From a bacterium (GTDB taxonomy: Bacteria; Pseudomonadota; Alphaproteobacteria; Acetobacterales; Acetobacteraceae), in assembly GCA_026224825.1 (NCBI GenBank), contig JAMFRO010000084.1, positions 1 to 64,000 of the forward strand: 64,000 nt of DNA, given 5' to 3'. Every line of letters starts with the position of its first letter. Within the stretch, counting starts at the first letter, position 1. The translations under genes were made by a program, and so were the position numbers. The notes beneath the pieces were generated by a model that was not told where the DNA came from, made no database searches, and saw only the letters and a list, made by a program, of their open reading frames with translations. Of the stretch, positions 53,902-62,750 are shown piece after piece.

Positions 53902-54651
53902 ATGTCCAAAGAATACGATAAAAAGCTGCATCATCTGCAGGTTGAGCTGGTAAAACTCCAGCGCCATGTCATCGCGCACGGCACAAAACTGCTCATCATC
54001 CTGGAAGGGCGGGACACCGCCGGCAAGGACGGCACCATCAAGCGCATCACCGAGCACCTCTCGCCCCGCGACCTGCGCGTCATCGCCCTCTCCAAACCAT
54101 CGGACGTCGAATCCACCCAATGGTATTTCCAGCGCTACGTGGCCCACCTGCCCGCCGCCGGCGAAATCGTGCTGTTCAACCGCTCATGGTACAACCGCGC
54201 CGGCGTCGAGCACGTCATGGGCTTCTGCACCGAAGGCGAATACCAGGAATTCCTGCGCGACGTGCCCGCATTCGAAGTTATGCTCGCCCAAGGCGGCATC
54301 ACCATCCTCAAATACTACCTCGACATCAACAAAAAAGAGCAGAAAAAACGCCTCGACGACCGCCGCGACGACCCACTAAAACAGTGGAAAATCAGCCCCA
54401 TAGACGAAAAAGCGCTGCACCATTTCGACGACTACACCAAAGCCCGCAACAACATGCTGCGCCAGACCGACAGCGCCGCCGCCCCCTGGATGGTCGTCCG
54501 CGCCGAAGACAAAAAAGCCGCCCGTCTCGCCCTCATCGCCGACCTCATCACCCGTGTGGAATACCACGACGCCACCAAGCACGAGACCCATGAGCAGATC
54601 GTCAGCCGCTTCGATGAAGCATGTTTTACCAATGGGTTATTGGCTGAGTGA
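53902..54651 (+). CDS. ppk2: Polyphosphate kinase 2
   Basis: The 249-residue enzyme transfers phosphate between polyphosphate and nucleoside diphosphates. Walker A is EGRDTAGKDGTIKRI, the Walker B and lid region EIVLFNRSWYNRAGVEHVMG, and the end has a conserved WMVVRAEDKKAARL. It fits class I PPK2. ATG 53902 is chosen; a TTG at 53899 is the alternative. It follows the phosphatase gene by 27 bases, so the two may be co-transcribed. The three-hairpin terminator follows. Confidence 0.93.
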   Translation: MSKEYDKKLHHLQVELVKLQRHVIAHGTKLLIILEGRDTAGKDGTIKRITEHLSPRDLRVIALSKPSDVESTQWYFQRYVAHLPAAGEIVLFNRSWYNRAGVEHVMGFCTEGEYQEFLRDVPAFEVMLAQGGITILKYYLDINKKEQKKRLDDRRDDPLKQWKISPIDEKALHHFDDYTKARNNMLRQTDSAAAPWMVVRAEDKKAARLALIADLITRVEYHDATKHETHEQIVSRFDEACFTNGLLAE

Positions 54652-54658
54652 GGAAGCA

Positions 54659-54754
54659 GCAGCTTTTTGAAAAAAGCTGCGCAAAAACTTTTGCTCCTGG
54701 GGGCTCATGCCCCCAGGAGCAAAAGTTTTTTGGTTCTTTTTTTCAAAAAAGAAC
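54659..54754. terminator. Three consecutive hairpins between ppk2 and hisI
   Basis: Three stems lie in a row: GCAGCTTTTT/AAAAAGCTGC (54659-54680); a 22-bp stem based on CTTTTGCTCCTGGGGGC with a TCAT loop (54682-54732); and GTTCTTTTTT/AAAAAAGAAC (54733-54754). T-runs follow each on at least one side. It should stop transcription strongly before hisI. A fragment of the first part also follows the AraC gene at 12433. Confidence 0.8.
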
Positions 54755-54767
54755 TACTTATCTTCCT

Positions 54768-55151
54768 ATGACTGACCTCCTCTCTTCCATAAACTTCAAC
54801 CCCGACGGCCTCATCGCCGCCATCGCCCAGCAGCACGACACGGGCGAAGTCCTGATGCTGGCCTGGATGAACGCCGAGTCGCTCACCGAATCCCTCGCCA
54901 CCGGCCAGGTCTGCTACTGGTCCCGCTCCCGGCAAAAACTCTGGCGCAAGGGCGAAACCTCCGGCCAGCAGCAAAAACTCATCGACATGCGCCTGGACTG
55001 CGACGGCGACACCCTGCTCCTCCTCGTCGACCAGCAGGGCGTCGCCTGCCACACCGGCCGCCGCAACTGCTTCTACCTCGCCGCACGCGACGGCGAATGG
55101 GCTGAAATCGCCAAACCTTTGGTCGATCCCGAGCGCCTGTACCACCGCTAA
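54768..55151 (+). CDS. hisI: Phosphoribosyl-AMP cyclohydrolase
   Basis: The 127-residue HisI opens the ring of phosphoribosyl-AMP in histidine synthesis. It has LMLAWMNAESL, CYWSRSRQKLWRKGE with a metal Cys region, MRLDCDGDTLL and CHTGRRNCFY. ATG 54768 matches the family start; the upstream extension runs through the terminator. It stands apart from other his genes here. A small hairpin CCCTTTT-TGGCG-AAAAGGG (55174-55192) follows. Confidence 0.95.
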   Translation: MTDLLSSINFNPDGLIAAIAQQHDTGEVLMLAWMNAESLTESLATGQVCYWSRSRQKLWRKGETSGQQQKLIDMRLDCDGDTLLLLVDQQGVACHTGRRNCFYLAARDGEWAEIAKPLVDPERLYHR

Positions 55152-55221
55152 CAGGGCGCACTTGATACGGACTCCCTTTTTGGCGAAAAGGGGGGCGAGA
55201 ATAATACGTCAGGGGTTGTCG

Positions 55222-56862
55222 ATGTCGCTCGCACTGAAGAATTTCCGCCACCACAGGGCAATCCTGGCCACCACCGCTCTGCTCTTGGGCCTGTGCAGCG
55301 TCGCCGCCACCCGCTTCGCCACGGCCGATGACAGCGACAATTTCCCTGCCGCCTCGCTCACCGCCCCGTCCGACCCGGCCGCCCTCATCGCGCGCGGCAA
55401 ATATCTCGTCACCGCGGCGGATTGCGCCCCCTGCCACACCGGCCCCGGCCATGCCCCCTTCACCGGCGGGCTGATCATGAACACCCCCTTCGGCGGCCTC
55501 GCCACCCCCAACATCACGCCGGACACCGCCACGGGCATCGGCAACTGGACCGACGAGCAATTCTACAATGCCTTACATTATGGCACCGCACCCGGCCGTA
55601 GCTGGCTGATTTTCCCCAAATTCCTCTACCCCGGCATGCCCTTCACCTCCTACACCAAGCTCTCCCGCCCGGACGTGCTGGCCATCAAGGCCTATCTCTT
55701 CTCGCTGGCGCCGCAGCCCGTGCAGCCTACCCCATCCACGTTGAATTTCCCCTTCAACCAGCGCCCGGTCCTGCTCGGCTGGCGCATCCTGTTCTTCCGC
55801 TCCGGCCCGCTGAAGATGGACGCCAACTGGGACGACCACACCCGCAACGGCGCCTACCTCACGGAAGCCCTCGGCCATTGCGCCGAGTGCCACACCCCGC
55901 GCAACATCCTCTCCGCCATGGAGAGCGGCGCCTGGCTGGCCGGCTCGCCCATCGATGCCTATTACGCCCCCAACATTTCCTCGGATAAAACCGACGGCAT
56001 CGGCGCCTGGAGCCAGGCCGATCTGGTGGCCTACCTGCATGACGGCGGCAACCTCTCCAAAGGCTCGCCCTTCGGCCCGATGGGCGACATGACCACCCAT
56101 TCCACCAGCCTGATCCCGGTCTCGGATAATGTGGACATCGCCAACTACCTGCTGAACCAGACCAAGCCGCAGAAAAACACCCAAAACGCGCCCATCTCCG
56201 GCGCCAAGGACTCCGTAGCCGCAGGCCAGACCGTGTACAGCGCCAATTGCGCCAGTTGCCACGGCCAGACCGGCGGCGGCCTCGCCCCCAACAAGGTGCC
56301 GAACCTCGCCGGCAACGGCTCCGTCACCGCCACCCAGCCGTATAACGTCATCGGCGCTGTGCTGAGCGGCCTCGCCCCCTGGAACGGCGGCCCGGCCATG
56401 CCCAGCTTCGCCACCCAGCTCTCGGACCAGCAAATTGCTGACGTATCCAACTACGTCCGCACCGCCTGGGGCAACCAGAGCGTTGCCGACACCACCCCGG
56501 CCGATGTCAAAGCCCTGCGCGGCGTCGCCATCGTCCCCGCCAGCGCCGATGCCGCGTCCGACGCCCTAGGCTGCCCGCACATCTCCGCCGCCGGCGGCGC
56601 GGACAGCGTCGCCGACCCCGGCAACGGCCTGCTGAACATCTACGCGGGTTCCACCGCGGCCACCCTGCCCAACCTCACCCGCAGCCTTATCGATGCCGTG
56701 CGCGCCGGTAATGCAACCATCAGCAATGCCGACCTCACCAACACGCTGGTGGCCGCCTATTGCCCGGTGGTGGCGCACACCACCGGCCTCAGCCTGGCCG
56801 GCAAGCGCGAGGCGCTGCGTGACTTCATCGCGGGCGCCGCCCCGCTGGTGGCTGCCCATTAG
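55222..56862 (+). CDS. Three-haem membrane-bound cytochrome c (AdhB/gluconate dehydrogenase type)
   Basis: The 546-residue protein has a signal or anchor helix (about 15-37) and three CxxCH sites: CAPCH, CAECH and CASCH. Such cytochromes carry electrons from membrane dehydrogenases to ubiquinone in acetic acid bacteria. The final 100 residues extend beyond the third haem domain and include a GCPHISAAGG block seen in some of this family. The start has AGGGG six bases upstream. No dehydrogenase subunit gene is adjacent, so its partner is unknown. The next gene overlaps its stop. Confidence 0.9.
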   Translation: MSLALKNFRHHRAILATTALLLGLCSVAATRFATADDSDNFPAASLTAPSDPAALIARGKYLVTAADCAPCHTGPGHAPFTGGLIMNTPFGGLATPNITPDTATGIGNWTDEQFYNALHYGTAPGRSWLIFPKFLYPGMPFTSYTKLSRPDVLAIKAYLFSLAPQPVQPTPSTLNFPFNQRPVLLGWRILFFRSGPLKMDANWDDHTRNGAYLTEALGHCAECHTPRNILSAMESGAWLAGSPIDAYYAPNISSDKTDGIGAWSQADLVAYLHDGGNLSKGSPFGPMGDMTTHSTSLIPVSDNVDIANYLLNQTKPQKNTQNAPISGAKDSVAAGQTVYSANCASCHGQTGGGLAPNKVPNLAGNGSVTATQPYNVIGAVLSGLAPWNGGPAMPSFATQLSDQQIADVSNYVRTAWGNQSVADTTPADVKALRGVAIVPASADAASDALGCPHISAAGGADSVADPGNGLLNIYAGSTAATLPNLTRSLIDAVRAGNATISNADLTNTLVAAYCPVVAHTTGLSLAGKREALRDFIAGAAPLVAAH

Positions 56863-57433
56863 GGTCGATACCTACACAGGAGCGGCCATCGCGCCGCTCC
56901 TGCCCGACCTCGCCCGGCTGCGGGTCGAGGTATTCCGCGAATTCCCCTATCTCTACGACGGCGATACCGCCTACGAAGAAAAATACCTGCGCATCTATGC
57001 CGAAACCCAAGGTGCGGCGGTGATCATCGCACGGGATGAAAAACGCATCATCGGCGCCTCCACCTGCCTGCCTCTGGCCGCCGAGATGAACAGCGTTCAA
57101 AAACCATTCCGCGAAGCCGGCATCGACATCGCCACCGTGTTCTATTTCGGTGAATCCGTACTGGAGGCCCCTTATCGCGGCCGCGGCATCGGCGTCTCCT
57201 TCTTCGAAGCGCGCGAGGCGCAGGCGGAAGGCTATGAGATGACCGCCTTCTGCGCCGTGCAGCGCCCAGACGACCATCCGCTGCGCCCCAAAAACTACAT
57301 GAATCTGCATGATTTCTGGCGCCATCGCGGCTACCATCCCAGCCCGGAGCTGGTCTGCAGCATGACCTGGCGCGATGTCGGCGAAGCGGCGGAGACCACC
57401 AAGCAGCTTAAATTCTGGACCAAGGATTTATGA
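56858..57433 (+). CDS. GNAT-family N-acetyltransferase, probable ATT start
   Basis: The GNAT-like fold begins IRVDTYTGAAIAPLLPDLAR and has the acetyl-CoA loop region APYRGRGIGVSFFEAREAQA. No ATG, GTG or TTG lies near the start of the fold; the first good codon is ATT at 56858, which overlaps the cytochrome stop (ATTAG). I therefore propose ATT initiation coupled to the upstream gene, giving 191 residues; an upstream ATG at 56693 lies inside the cytochrome gene and would add non-family residues. It overlaps the amidase gene by four bases. The acceptor is unknown. Confidence 0.75.
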   Translation: MRVDTYTGAAIAPLLPDLARLRVEVFREFPYLYDGDTAYEEKYLRIYAETQGAAVIIARDEKRIIGASTCLPLAAEMNSVQKPFREAGIDIATVFYFGESVLEAPYRGRGIGVSFFEAREAQAEGYEMTAFCAVQRPDDHPLRPKNYMNLHDFWRHRGYHPSPELVCSMTWRDVGEAAETTKQLKFWTKDL

Positions 57434-58293
57434 AGCTCGCCTTGGCCGCCTTCGGCGTGAACGCAGCTTCGAACTTCAAATTCTTCATTGCCCGCATAGA
57501 CCGCCTCGCCGCCGAGGCCGCGCTGCAAGGTGCCGAGCTGCTGGTTCTGCCGGAATATTTTTCCATGGTCCTGGCCGGCACCACGGTGAAGGCACCGGAC
57601 CTACAGGCGGAACTTTTTTCCGTGCTCGACCAAGGCGCAAAACTGCTGGAAAATCTCTCCACCATCGCCAGCCGCCACAGACTCCACATCCTCGCCGGCT
57701 CCGTGCCGATGCGCGATGGCGCTAGGGTCATCAACCGCGCCCCCTTCATCGCCCCGTCCGGCAATATCGCCTACCAGGACAAGCAGAACATGACCCGCTT
57801 CGAAGCCGAAGAATGGGGCATCAGCGGCGGTGAAGGCCCGCGCGTGTTCGATACCGCTCTAGGCCGCATCGGCGTCTCCATCTGCTACGATTCCGAATTC
57901 CCGCTGCATGTCCGCGCCCAGGTGGCGGCCGGCGCAAAACTCATCCTCATCCCAAGCTGCACCTCCACCCCCGCCGGCTTCAACCGCGTGCGCTTCTCCG
58001 CGCGCGCCCGTGCCATAGAAAACCAATGCTACACCGCCGTCGTCCCCCTCGTCGGCACCGCCGCCTGGTCCGGCTCCATCGACACCAACATCGGCCATAG
58101 CGCTTTATTCACCCCCTGCGACGAGGGTTTCCCCGATGACGGCGTCGCCGCCGCAGGCCCGCTCAACGAACCCGGCCTCACCATGGCCACGGTAGATTTC
58201 GCCGCCATCGATATTGTGCGCGCCAGTGGAAACGTGCTGAATCACCGCGACTGGGCGGACATCCCCGCCTGTCCCGTCGTGGAGTTGCAGTGA
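57430..58293 (+). CDS. Carbon-nitrogen hydrolase (nitrilase superfamily)
   Basis: The 287-residue enzyme has the nitrilase-superfamily triad: E42 in LPEYFSM, K118 in YQDKQNM and C152 in SICYDSEFP. It hydrolyses an amide or nitrile; the branch looks like amidases of the Nit/omega-amidase type. It overlaps the GNAT gene at its start and lpxB at its end by four bases each, so the three genes are translated as a unit. This neighbourhood does not reveal its substrate. Confidence 0.88.
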   Translation: MKLALAAFGVNAASNFKFFIARIDRLAAEAALQGAELLVLPEYFSMVLAGTTVKAPDLQAELFSVLDQGAKLLENLSTIASRHRLHILAGSVPMRDGARVINRAPFIAPSGNIAYQDKQNMTRFEAEEWGISGGEGPRVFDTALGRIGVSICYDSEFPLHVRAQVAAGAKLILIPSCTSTPAGFNRVRFSARARAIENQCYTAVVPLVGTAAWSGSIDTNIGHSALFTPCDEGFPDDGVAAAGPLNEPGLTMATVDFAAIDIVRASGNVLNHRDWADIPACPVVELQ

Positions 58294-59456
58294 CCAAAAT
58301 CTTCGTCATCGCCGGCGAGGCAAGCGGCGACGTCCTCGGCCACCGGCTGATGACCGCCCTGCACCGGCTCGACCCGAGCATTGCCTTCTCCGGCATCGGC
58401 GGCGCGCGCATGGCGGAGGCGGGTTTGCGCTCGCTCTTCCCCATGCAGGAGCTGTCCCACATGGGCCTGGTCGAGATCCTGCCCAGGATTTTCAATCTGA
58501 TGCGCCGCATCAAACAGACCATCGCCGCCATCCGCGAGCAGAAACCGGACATTCTGCTCACCATAGACAGCCCCGGCTTCACCCTGCGCGTGCTCAAGGC
58601 CATTGGCTCCAGCGGGGGCTCCAGCGGGGGCTCCAGCGGGGGCCCCAAGCGCGTACACTACGTTGCCCCGCAGGTCTGGGCTTGGCGCCAGGAGCGGGTA
58701 AAACATTTCCCCGGCCTGTGGGAGGAGCTGCTCTGCCTGCTCCCCTTCGAGCCCGATTTTTTTGCACCCTACGGGCTGCACCCGGTCTTCACCGGCCACC
58801 CCGTGCTGGAATCCGGCGCCGACAAGGGCGATGCGAGCGCCTTCCTGGCCCGCCACAACCTGCCGCCCGACGCCGTGCCCATCGTGCTCATGCCAGGCTC
58901 GCGCGTGACCGAAACAAAACGCCTGCTCCCCGTGTTCCGCCAGACCTTGGCATTACTGAATGCGGAGGACCGCAAAATCGTGCCCGTTCTGGCCGCCGCC
59001 CCCGGCATAGCCGATGCCGTGGCCGCACAGACCGCCGACTGGGCCGTGCGCCCCATCATCGTGCGCGGCGTGGCCGAGCGTTACGACGCTTTTGCCGCCG
59101 CCCTCGCCGCCCTCACCAAATCCGGCACCTCCACGCTGGAGCTGGCCATGGCCGGCGTGCCCATGGCCGTCACCTACCGGGTCAACCCCATCTCCGCCTT
59201 CCTCGTCCGCCGCCAGATCAAAGTGCCTTATGTGGCGATGATCAACCTGCTCGCCGGGCGCGCTCTGGTACCAGAGTTGTTGCAGGAGCAATGCCGCCCC
59301 GAGATCCTCGCCGCCACGCTGCTCTCCCTGCTCCGCGAGCCCGCAAAAGCCACCGCCCAGCGCGCCGGTTTCGCCGCCGCCCTGGCCTCCTTACGTGCTC
59401 CCGCAGGCGCCCCCTCGGACGCCGCCGCCCAGGCCATACTTGCGGTATTGACCTAG
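58290..59456 (+). CDS. lpxB: Lipid-A-disaccharide synthase
   Basis: The 388-residue glycosyltransferase joins two acylated glucosamines in lipid A synthesis. The N-terminal IFVIAGEASGDVLGHRL, HYVAPQVWAWRQ and VLMPGSRVTE blocks are characteristic. The start is a GTG overlapping the previous stop. Near residues 106-117 a 12-bp tandem repeat adds GSSG three times in a loop just before VHYVAPQ. The family normally has a short turn there. The insert should be flexible and tolerated. Confidence 0.94.
   Translation: MTKIFVIAGEASGDVLGHRLMTALHRLDPSIAFSGIGGARMAEAGLRSLFPMQELSHMGLVEILPRIFNLMRRIKQTIAAIREQKPDILLTIDSPGFTLRVLKAIGSSGGSSGGSSGGPKRVHYVAPQVWAWRQERVKHFPGLWEELLCLLPFEPDFFAPYGLHPVFTGHPVLESGADKGDASAFLARHNLPPDAVPIVLMPGSRVTETKRLLPVFRQTLALLNAEDRKIVPVLAAAPGIADAVAAQTADWAVRPIIVRGVAERYDAFAAALAALTKSGTSTLELAMAGVPMAVTYRVNPISAFLVRRQIKVPYVAMINLLAGRALVPELLQEQCRPEILAATLLSLLREPAKATAQRAGFAAALASLRAPAGAPSDAAAQAILAVLT
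58605..58640 (+). repeat. In-frame 12-bp tandem repeat in lpxB
   Basis: Three perfect copies of GGCTCCAGCGGG encode GSSG three times. Slippage here would change the length by whole codons only. Confidence 0.85.
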
Positions 59457-59461
59457 GGCCT

Positions 59462-59547
59462 GATCGCTTCAAGTGCGATCATGCTCCAGCTATTTTTTAG
59501 AGGGCGATTCACGGTTTCGGCCGCTCAAGATGAGCGGACCTCAACCG
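59462..59547. terminator. Hairpins after lpxB
   Basis: GATCGC-TTCAAGT-GCGATC (59462-59480), with a TATTTTTT run about ten bases later, is a likely terminator of lpxB. A second stem, CCGCTCA-AGA-TGAGCGG (59521-59537) with outer CGGTT/AACCG, follows. Confidence 0.55.
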
Positions 59548-59609
59548 ATCGCGCTCCAGCCCAAACCAGACTTCAGCCTTCCTTAATCTCGCCATGCGAT
59601 CTCCCGCCC

Positions 59610-59637
59610 ACTCGATCACACAGACTCGATCACACAG
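59610..59637 (+). repeat. 14-bp tandem duplication before the chemoreceptor gene
   Basis: ACTCGATCACACAG is repeated twice in tandem, ending 13 bases before the chemoreceptor ATG. It could be a regulator site or a replication slip. No ribosome site beyond this is clear. Confidence 0.7.
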
Positions 59638-59650
59638 ACGGGGCACCACC

Positions 59651-61606
59651 ATGGGTTTTTTCACGAATCTGTCCATCCGGAACAAGGTTCTCACGGCGTT
59701 TTCCACCATTCTGCTGCTCACAGCGGTGCTCGGCCTGTTCTCCATCACACGCGTCGCGTTTCTCAACGCCAGCGCCACGGATCTCGCCGCCAATGCCGAG
59801 CTGATAGGGCCTCTGGGCACCATGTCCAGGGCGGCGCAACAGCTCGCCGCGCAGGCCGAGGAGCTGCATATCCTCACCATGCTGAGCCCGGCGGATGCCG
59901 CCGCGTTGCCGCCCGGCACGGTGCAATCCGTGCTCGATGCGGAAACGGTTACCGTCAAGGACTTCAATGATGCGTGGAGCATCTACCAGCCGACCATGGA
60001 CCCAGGGCGCGAAACCACCGACGGCAATACGATGAACACCGCCTTCGGCCAACTCGCTACGGATGCCGGCCAGATGGCCAGCGACGACCAAAGCGGCAAC
60101 CATGCCGGCGCGTTCGCCATGCTCATGGGCGACATTGCGGCACAGCGCGCGGCCTATAAACAGGCGCGCACCGACGATTTCACCTATCAGACCGCCCAGA
60201 GCGGGGATCTGGTGCAGGCCGCCAGCGATGCGAGCCGGCAGAGCATATTATGGATCAGCATCATCCTTGCCCTCATCGCCATGGGCACGCTGCTGGTCGG
60301 CTGGCTCATCGTGCGCGGCATCGCCGCCCCCATCGGCCAGATGACAGATGCCATGCGCCGCCTCGCACAGCAGGACATGGGCGTGCACATCCCCGGCATC
60401 GGCCGGCGCGACGAGGTTGGCGCCATGGCCGCGGCGGTGCAGGTGTTCAAGGAAAACGGCCAGGAGCGGCTGAAACTGGAAGCCGAGGCCGCGCAATTCC
60501 AAAAAGAGCTGGACCAGAAATTGCGCGACATGGAAACCACTTTCGAAGCCGCTGCCTCCGAGCAGAAAATCGTGGTGGACAACCTCGCCGTCGCACTCTC
60601 GGCCGTGGCCAAAGGCGATCTCACCGCCCGCCTCACCCAGCAGGTGGCCGCCGCCTATGCCGCGCTGAAATCCGACTTCAACGCCGCCATGGACACGCTG
60701 CAAAGCACGATGCAGGCCATCGCCGCCAGTGCTGCGAGCGTGCGCTCCGGCGCCGGCGAGATCACTGCCGCCTCGGACGACCTCTCCCGCCGCACCGAGC
60801 AACAGGCGGCAGCACTGGAGCAAACCGCCGCCGCACTGGATGAGATAACCGCCACCGTACGCAAAACCGCCGAGGGCACGGCGGAGGCCCGTCAGGTCGC
60901 CACCGCGAGCAAGACAGATGCCGAGCATTCCGGTGCCGTGGTGCGCAACACGGTTGAGGCGATGTCGAGCATCGACAGTTCATCACGCGAGATCAGCAAC
61001 ATCATCGGCGTGATCGACGAGATTGCCTTCCAGACCAATCTCCTCGCCCTCAATGCCGGGGTGGAAGCCGCCCGCGCGGGTGACGCCGGGCGCGGCTTCG
61101 CGGTGGTGGCCACGGAAGTGCGGGCACTGGCGCAGCGCTCGGCCGATGCCGCCAAGGAGATCAAAACCCTCATCTCCGCCTCACGCCAGCAGGTGGAAAA
61201 CGGCGTACAACTGGTGGGGGAGACCGGCACATCGCTCGGCCGCATCGCCGGGCAGATCAGCCAGTTGAACGAGCTGATCGCCAATATCTCCGCCTCGGCA
61301 CAGGAGCAGGCCACGGCGCTGAACGAGGTGAATGCGGCGGTCAACCAGATGGACCAGGTGACGCAGCAGAACGCCGCCATGGTCGAGCAATCCACCGCCG
61401 CCAGCCATTCCCTGGCGGCCGAGGCAGGCGAGCTGGCCCGGCTGGTCGGGCAGTTCCAGGCCGGGCAAAGCATTGCCGCCCCGCCGCGCCCCGCCCCCAA
61501 AGCCGCCAGGCCCTCGCGCATACCGGTACACGCGCCAGCGCACGCCCCCACCGCCAAACGCCCGGCCCCGGCCGCCGCGCATAACGAAGGTTGGGACGAG
61601 TTTTAG
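59651..61606 (+). CDS. Methyl-accepting chemotaxis protein
   Basis: The 651-residue receptor has an N-terminal membrane helix (about 11-33), a periplasmic helical domain of about 160 residues, a second helix (about 198-220), a HAMP domain (220-300), and a long coiled coil with the signalling tip [20 protein letters not shown] and [17 protein letters not shown]. The C-terminus NEGWDEF resembles the pentapeptide that tethers CheR/CheB. ATG 59651 matches the family start. The ligand is unknown. Other chemotaxis genes are not in the window. Confidence 0.93.
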   Translation: MGFFTNLSIRNKVLTAFSTILLLTAVLGLFSITRVAFLNASATDLAANAELIGPLGTMSRAAQQLAAQAEELHILTMLSPADAAALPPGTVQSVLDAETVTVKDFNDAWSIYQPTMDPGRETTDGNTMNTAFGQLATDAGQMASDDQSGNHAGAFAMLMGDIAAQRAAYKQARTDDFTYQTAQSGDLVQAASDASRQSILWISIILALIAMGTLLVGWLIVRGIAAPIGQMTDAMRRLAQQDMGVHIPGIGRRDEVGAMAAAVQVFKENGQERLKLEAEAAQFQKELDQKLRDMETTFEAAASEQKIVVDNLAVALSAVAKGDLTARLTQQVAAAYAALKSDFNAAMDTLQSTMQAIAASAASVRSGAGEITAASDDLSRRTEQQAAALEQTAAALDEITATVRKTAEGTAEARQVATASKTDAEHSGAVVRNTVEAMSSIDSSSREISNIIGVIDEIAFQTNLLALNAGVEAARAGDAGRGFAVVATEVRALAQRSADAAKEIKTLISASRQQVENGVQLVGETGTSLGRIAGQISQLNELIANISASAQEQATALNEVNAAVNQMDQVTQQNAAMVEQSTAASHSLAAEAGELARLVGQFQAGQSIAAPPRPAPKAARPSRIPVHAPAHAPTAKRPAPAAAHNEGWDEF

Positions 61607-61646
61607 CCCTGATTTGATACGGAGCCGCAAGCCGTCCTATTATAGA

Positions 61647-61696
61647 GTCGCAACCAGTTGCGCAGCTCCATGTCGCAACCAATTACGCAGCTCCAT
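61647..61696. repeat. 25-bp tandem repeat between chemoreceptor and DUF4345 genes
   Basis: Two copies of a 25-bp unit, GTCGCAACCAGTTGCG plus CAGCTCCAT in the first, lie at 61647-61671 and 61672-61696. They differ at two G/A positions. The first copy holds the palindrome GCAAC-CA-GTTGC; the changes in the second break it. They lie just before the next gene and may be an operator. Confidence 0.75.
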
Positions 61697-61713
61697 AGGG
61701 ACGGCCCGGTAAA

Positions 61714-62103
61714 ATGCTCATCCACCACGGCAGGCGCTGCCTGCTGTATTTTTTCAGCGCCTTCTTCATCGTCTTCGGGCTGGTCGGGCTGTTCGCGCCG
61801 GTCATGCTGCTGAACGCACTGCACCTGCGCCCCGTGACCAGTGCCGGCCTGGGCGAGCTGCGCAGCCTCTATGGCGGCGGCTTCGCCGGGATCGGTCTGG
61901 TCATATTGGCCGGGTTGCGCTGCCCGGCTGGGCGCGGCCTGCTGCTGGCCATAAGCATCATCATGGGCGGCATCGTGCTGGGCCGGCTGGTCAGCCTGCT
62001 GCTCGACCATGATTTCAGCTTCGCCGCCTCCAACGCTATTTTCGAACTCATCATAGCGGCGCTATGCTATTATGAAAGTCGGCAGGGATTGGAACCAAGT
62101 TGA
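61714..62103 (+). CDS. DUF4345-like small membrane protein
   Basis: The 129-residue protein has four hydrophobic segments, starting LLYFFSAFFIVFGLVGLFAP, with a conserved ELRSLYGGGFAGIGLV block that marks DUF4345-type proteins. It is an inner-membrane protein of unknown function. It overlaps the next gene by four bases (TTGA). Confidence 0.78.
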   Translation: MLIHHGRRCLLYFFSAFFIVFGLVGLFAPVMLLNALHLRPVTSAGLGELRSLYGGGFAGIGLVILAGLRCPAGRGLLLAISIIMGGIVLGRLVSLLLDHDFSFAASNAIFELIIAALCYYESRQGLEPS

Positions 62104-62744
62104 AAAAAACCACCATCAGGCCGCTGACAACCCCAGCCGACCTCGCGCGCAGTGAAGCCGCCGCACCGGAGGACAAACCCGCCCGCGCCAGCTTCGGCCG
62201 CGGCCACCACGCAAGCACGCCGGCCAACCCTGACGAGCTCGATTTCAACGCCCTGCGCGGCGGCGGCCACAGCAGCGCGCGAAGCACCATCCAGGCCCCG
62301 CGCGGGATGGTCCCCGTCTTCATCGTCACCATCATCGGCATCCTGCTGGGGGCGGTGTATTTCATCAGCACCATGCTGGCCTTCAAAAACGCGATGGTCA
62401 GCAACCAGACCTCCGTCCTCGGCCCCTATCCGAGCTTCGCGGTGGCGTTCGTCATCATCCCGGCCTTCTTCGGCCCGTTCTACTTCCTCATGGATTATCT
62501 CGGCGCCCGAACAGGCATCCCGCCCTTCACCAGCCCCAAGGGGATTGCCGCCACCCTCATCATCGGCGTGCTGCTGGTGCAACTGGTGCGGCTGCCCGTT
62601 GCCGTCATCCGGCATACGGACAACAGCTTCGCCAGCCAGCACGGCTATAGCTACTGCTCCAACGTGTTCGACCCGCAGCACCTGCATATCTACGCGCTGC
62701 AATCCTATATCGCCGCCTATGGCTGCCCTACGATCGGGCCGTAA
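62100..62744 (+). CDS. Hypothetical membrane protein (214 residues)
   Basis: I do not recognise this protein. A 65-residue polar N-terminal part is followed by three predicted membrane helices (about 68-92, 108-132, 148-165) and a C-terminal tail with two cysteines (SYCSNVF and YGCPTIGP) that may form a disulfide in the periplasm. The start is TTG at 62100, overlapping the previous stop. It is probably co-translated with the DUF4345 gene. Confidence 0.72.
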   Translation: MKKTTIRPLTTPADLARSEAAAPEDKPARASFGRGHHASTPANPDELDFNALRGGGHSSARSTIQAPRGMVPVFIVTIIGILLGAVYFISTMLAFKNAMVSNQTSVLGPYPSFAVAFVIIPAFFGPFYFLMDYLGARTGIPPFTSPKGIAATLIIGVLLVQLVRLPVAVIRHTDNSFASQHGYSYCSNVFDPQHLHIYALQSYIAAYGCPTIGP

Positions 62745-62750
62745 TAGGCT

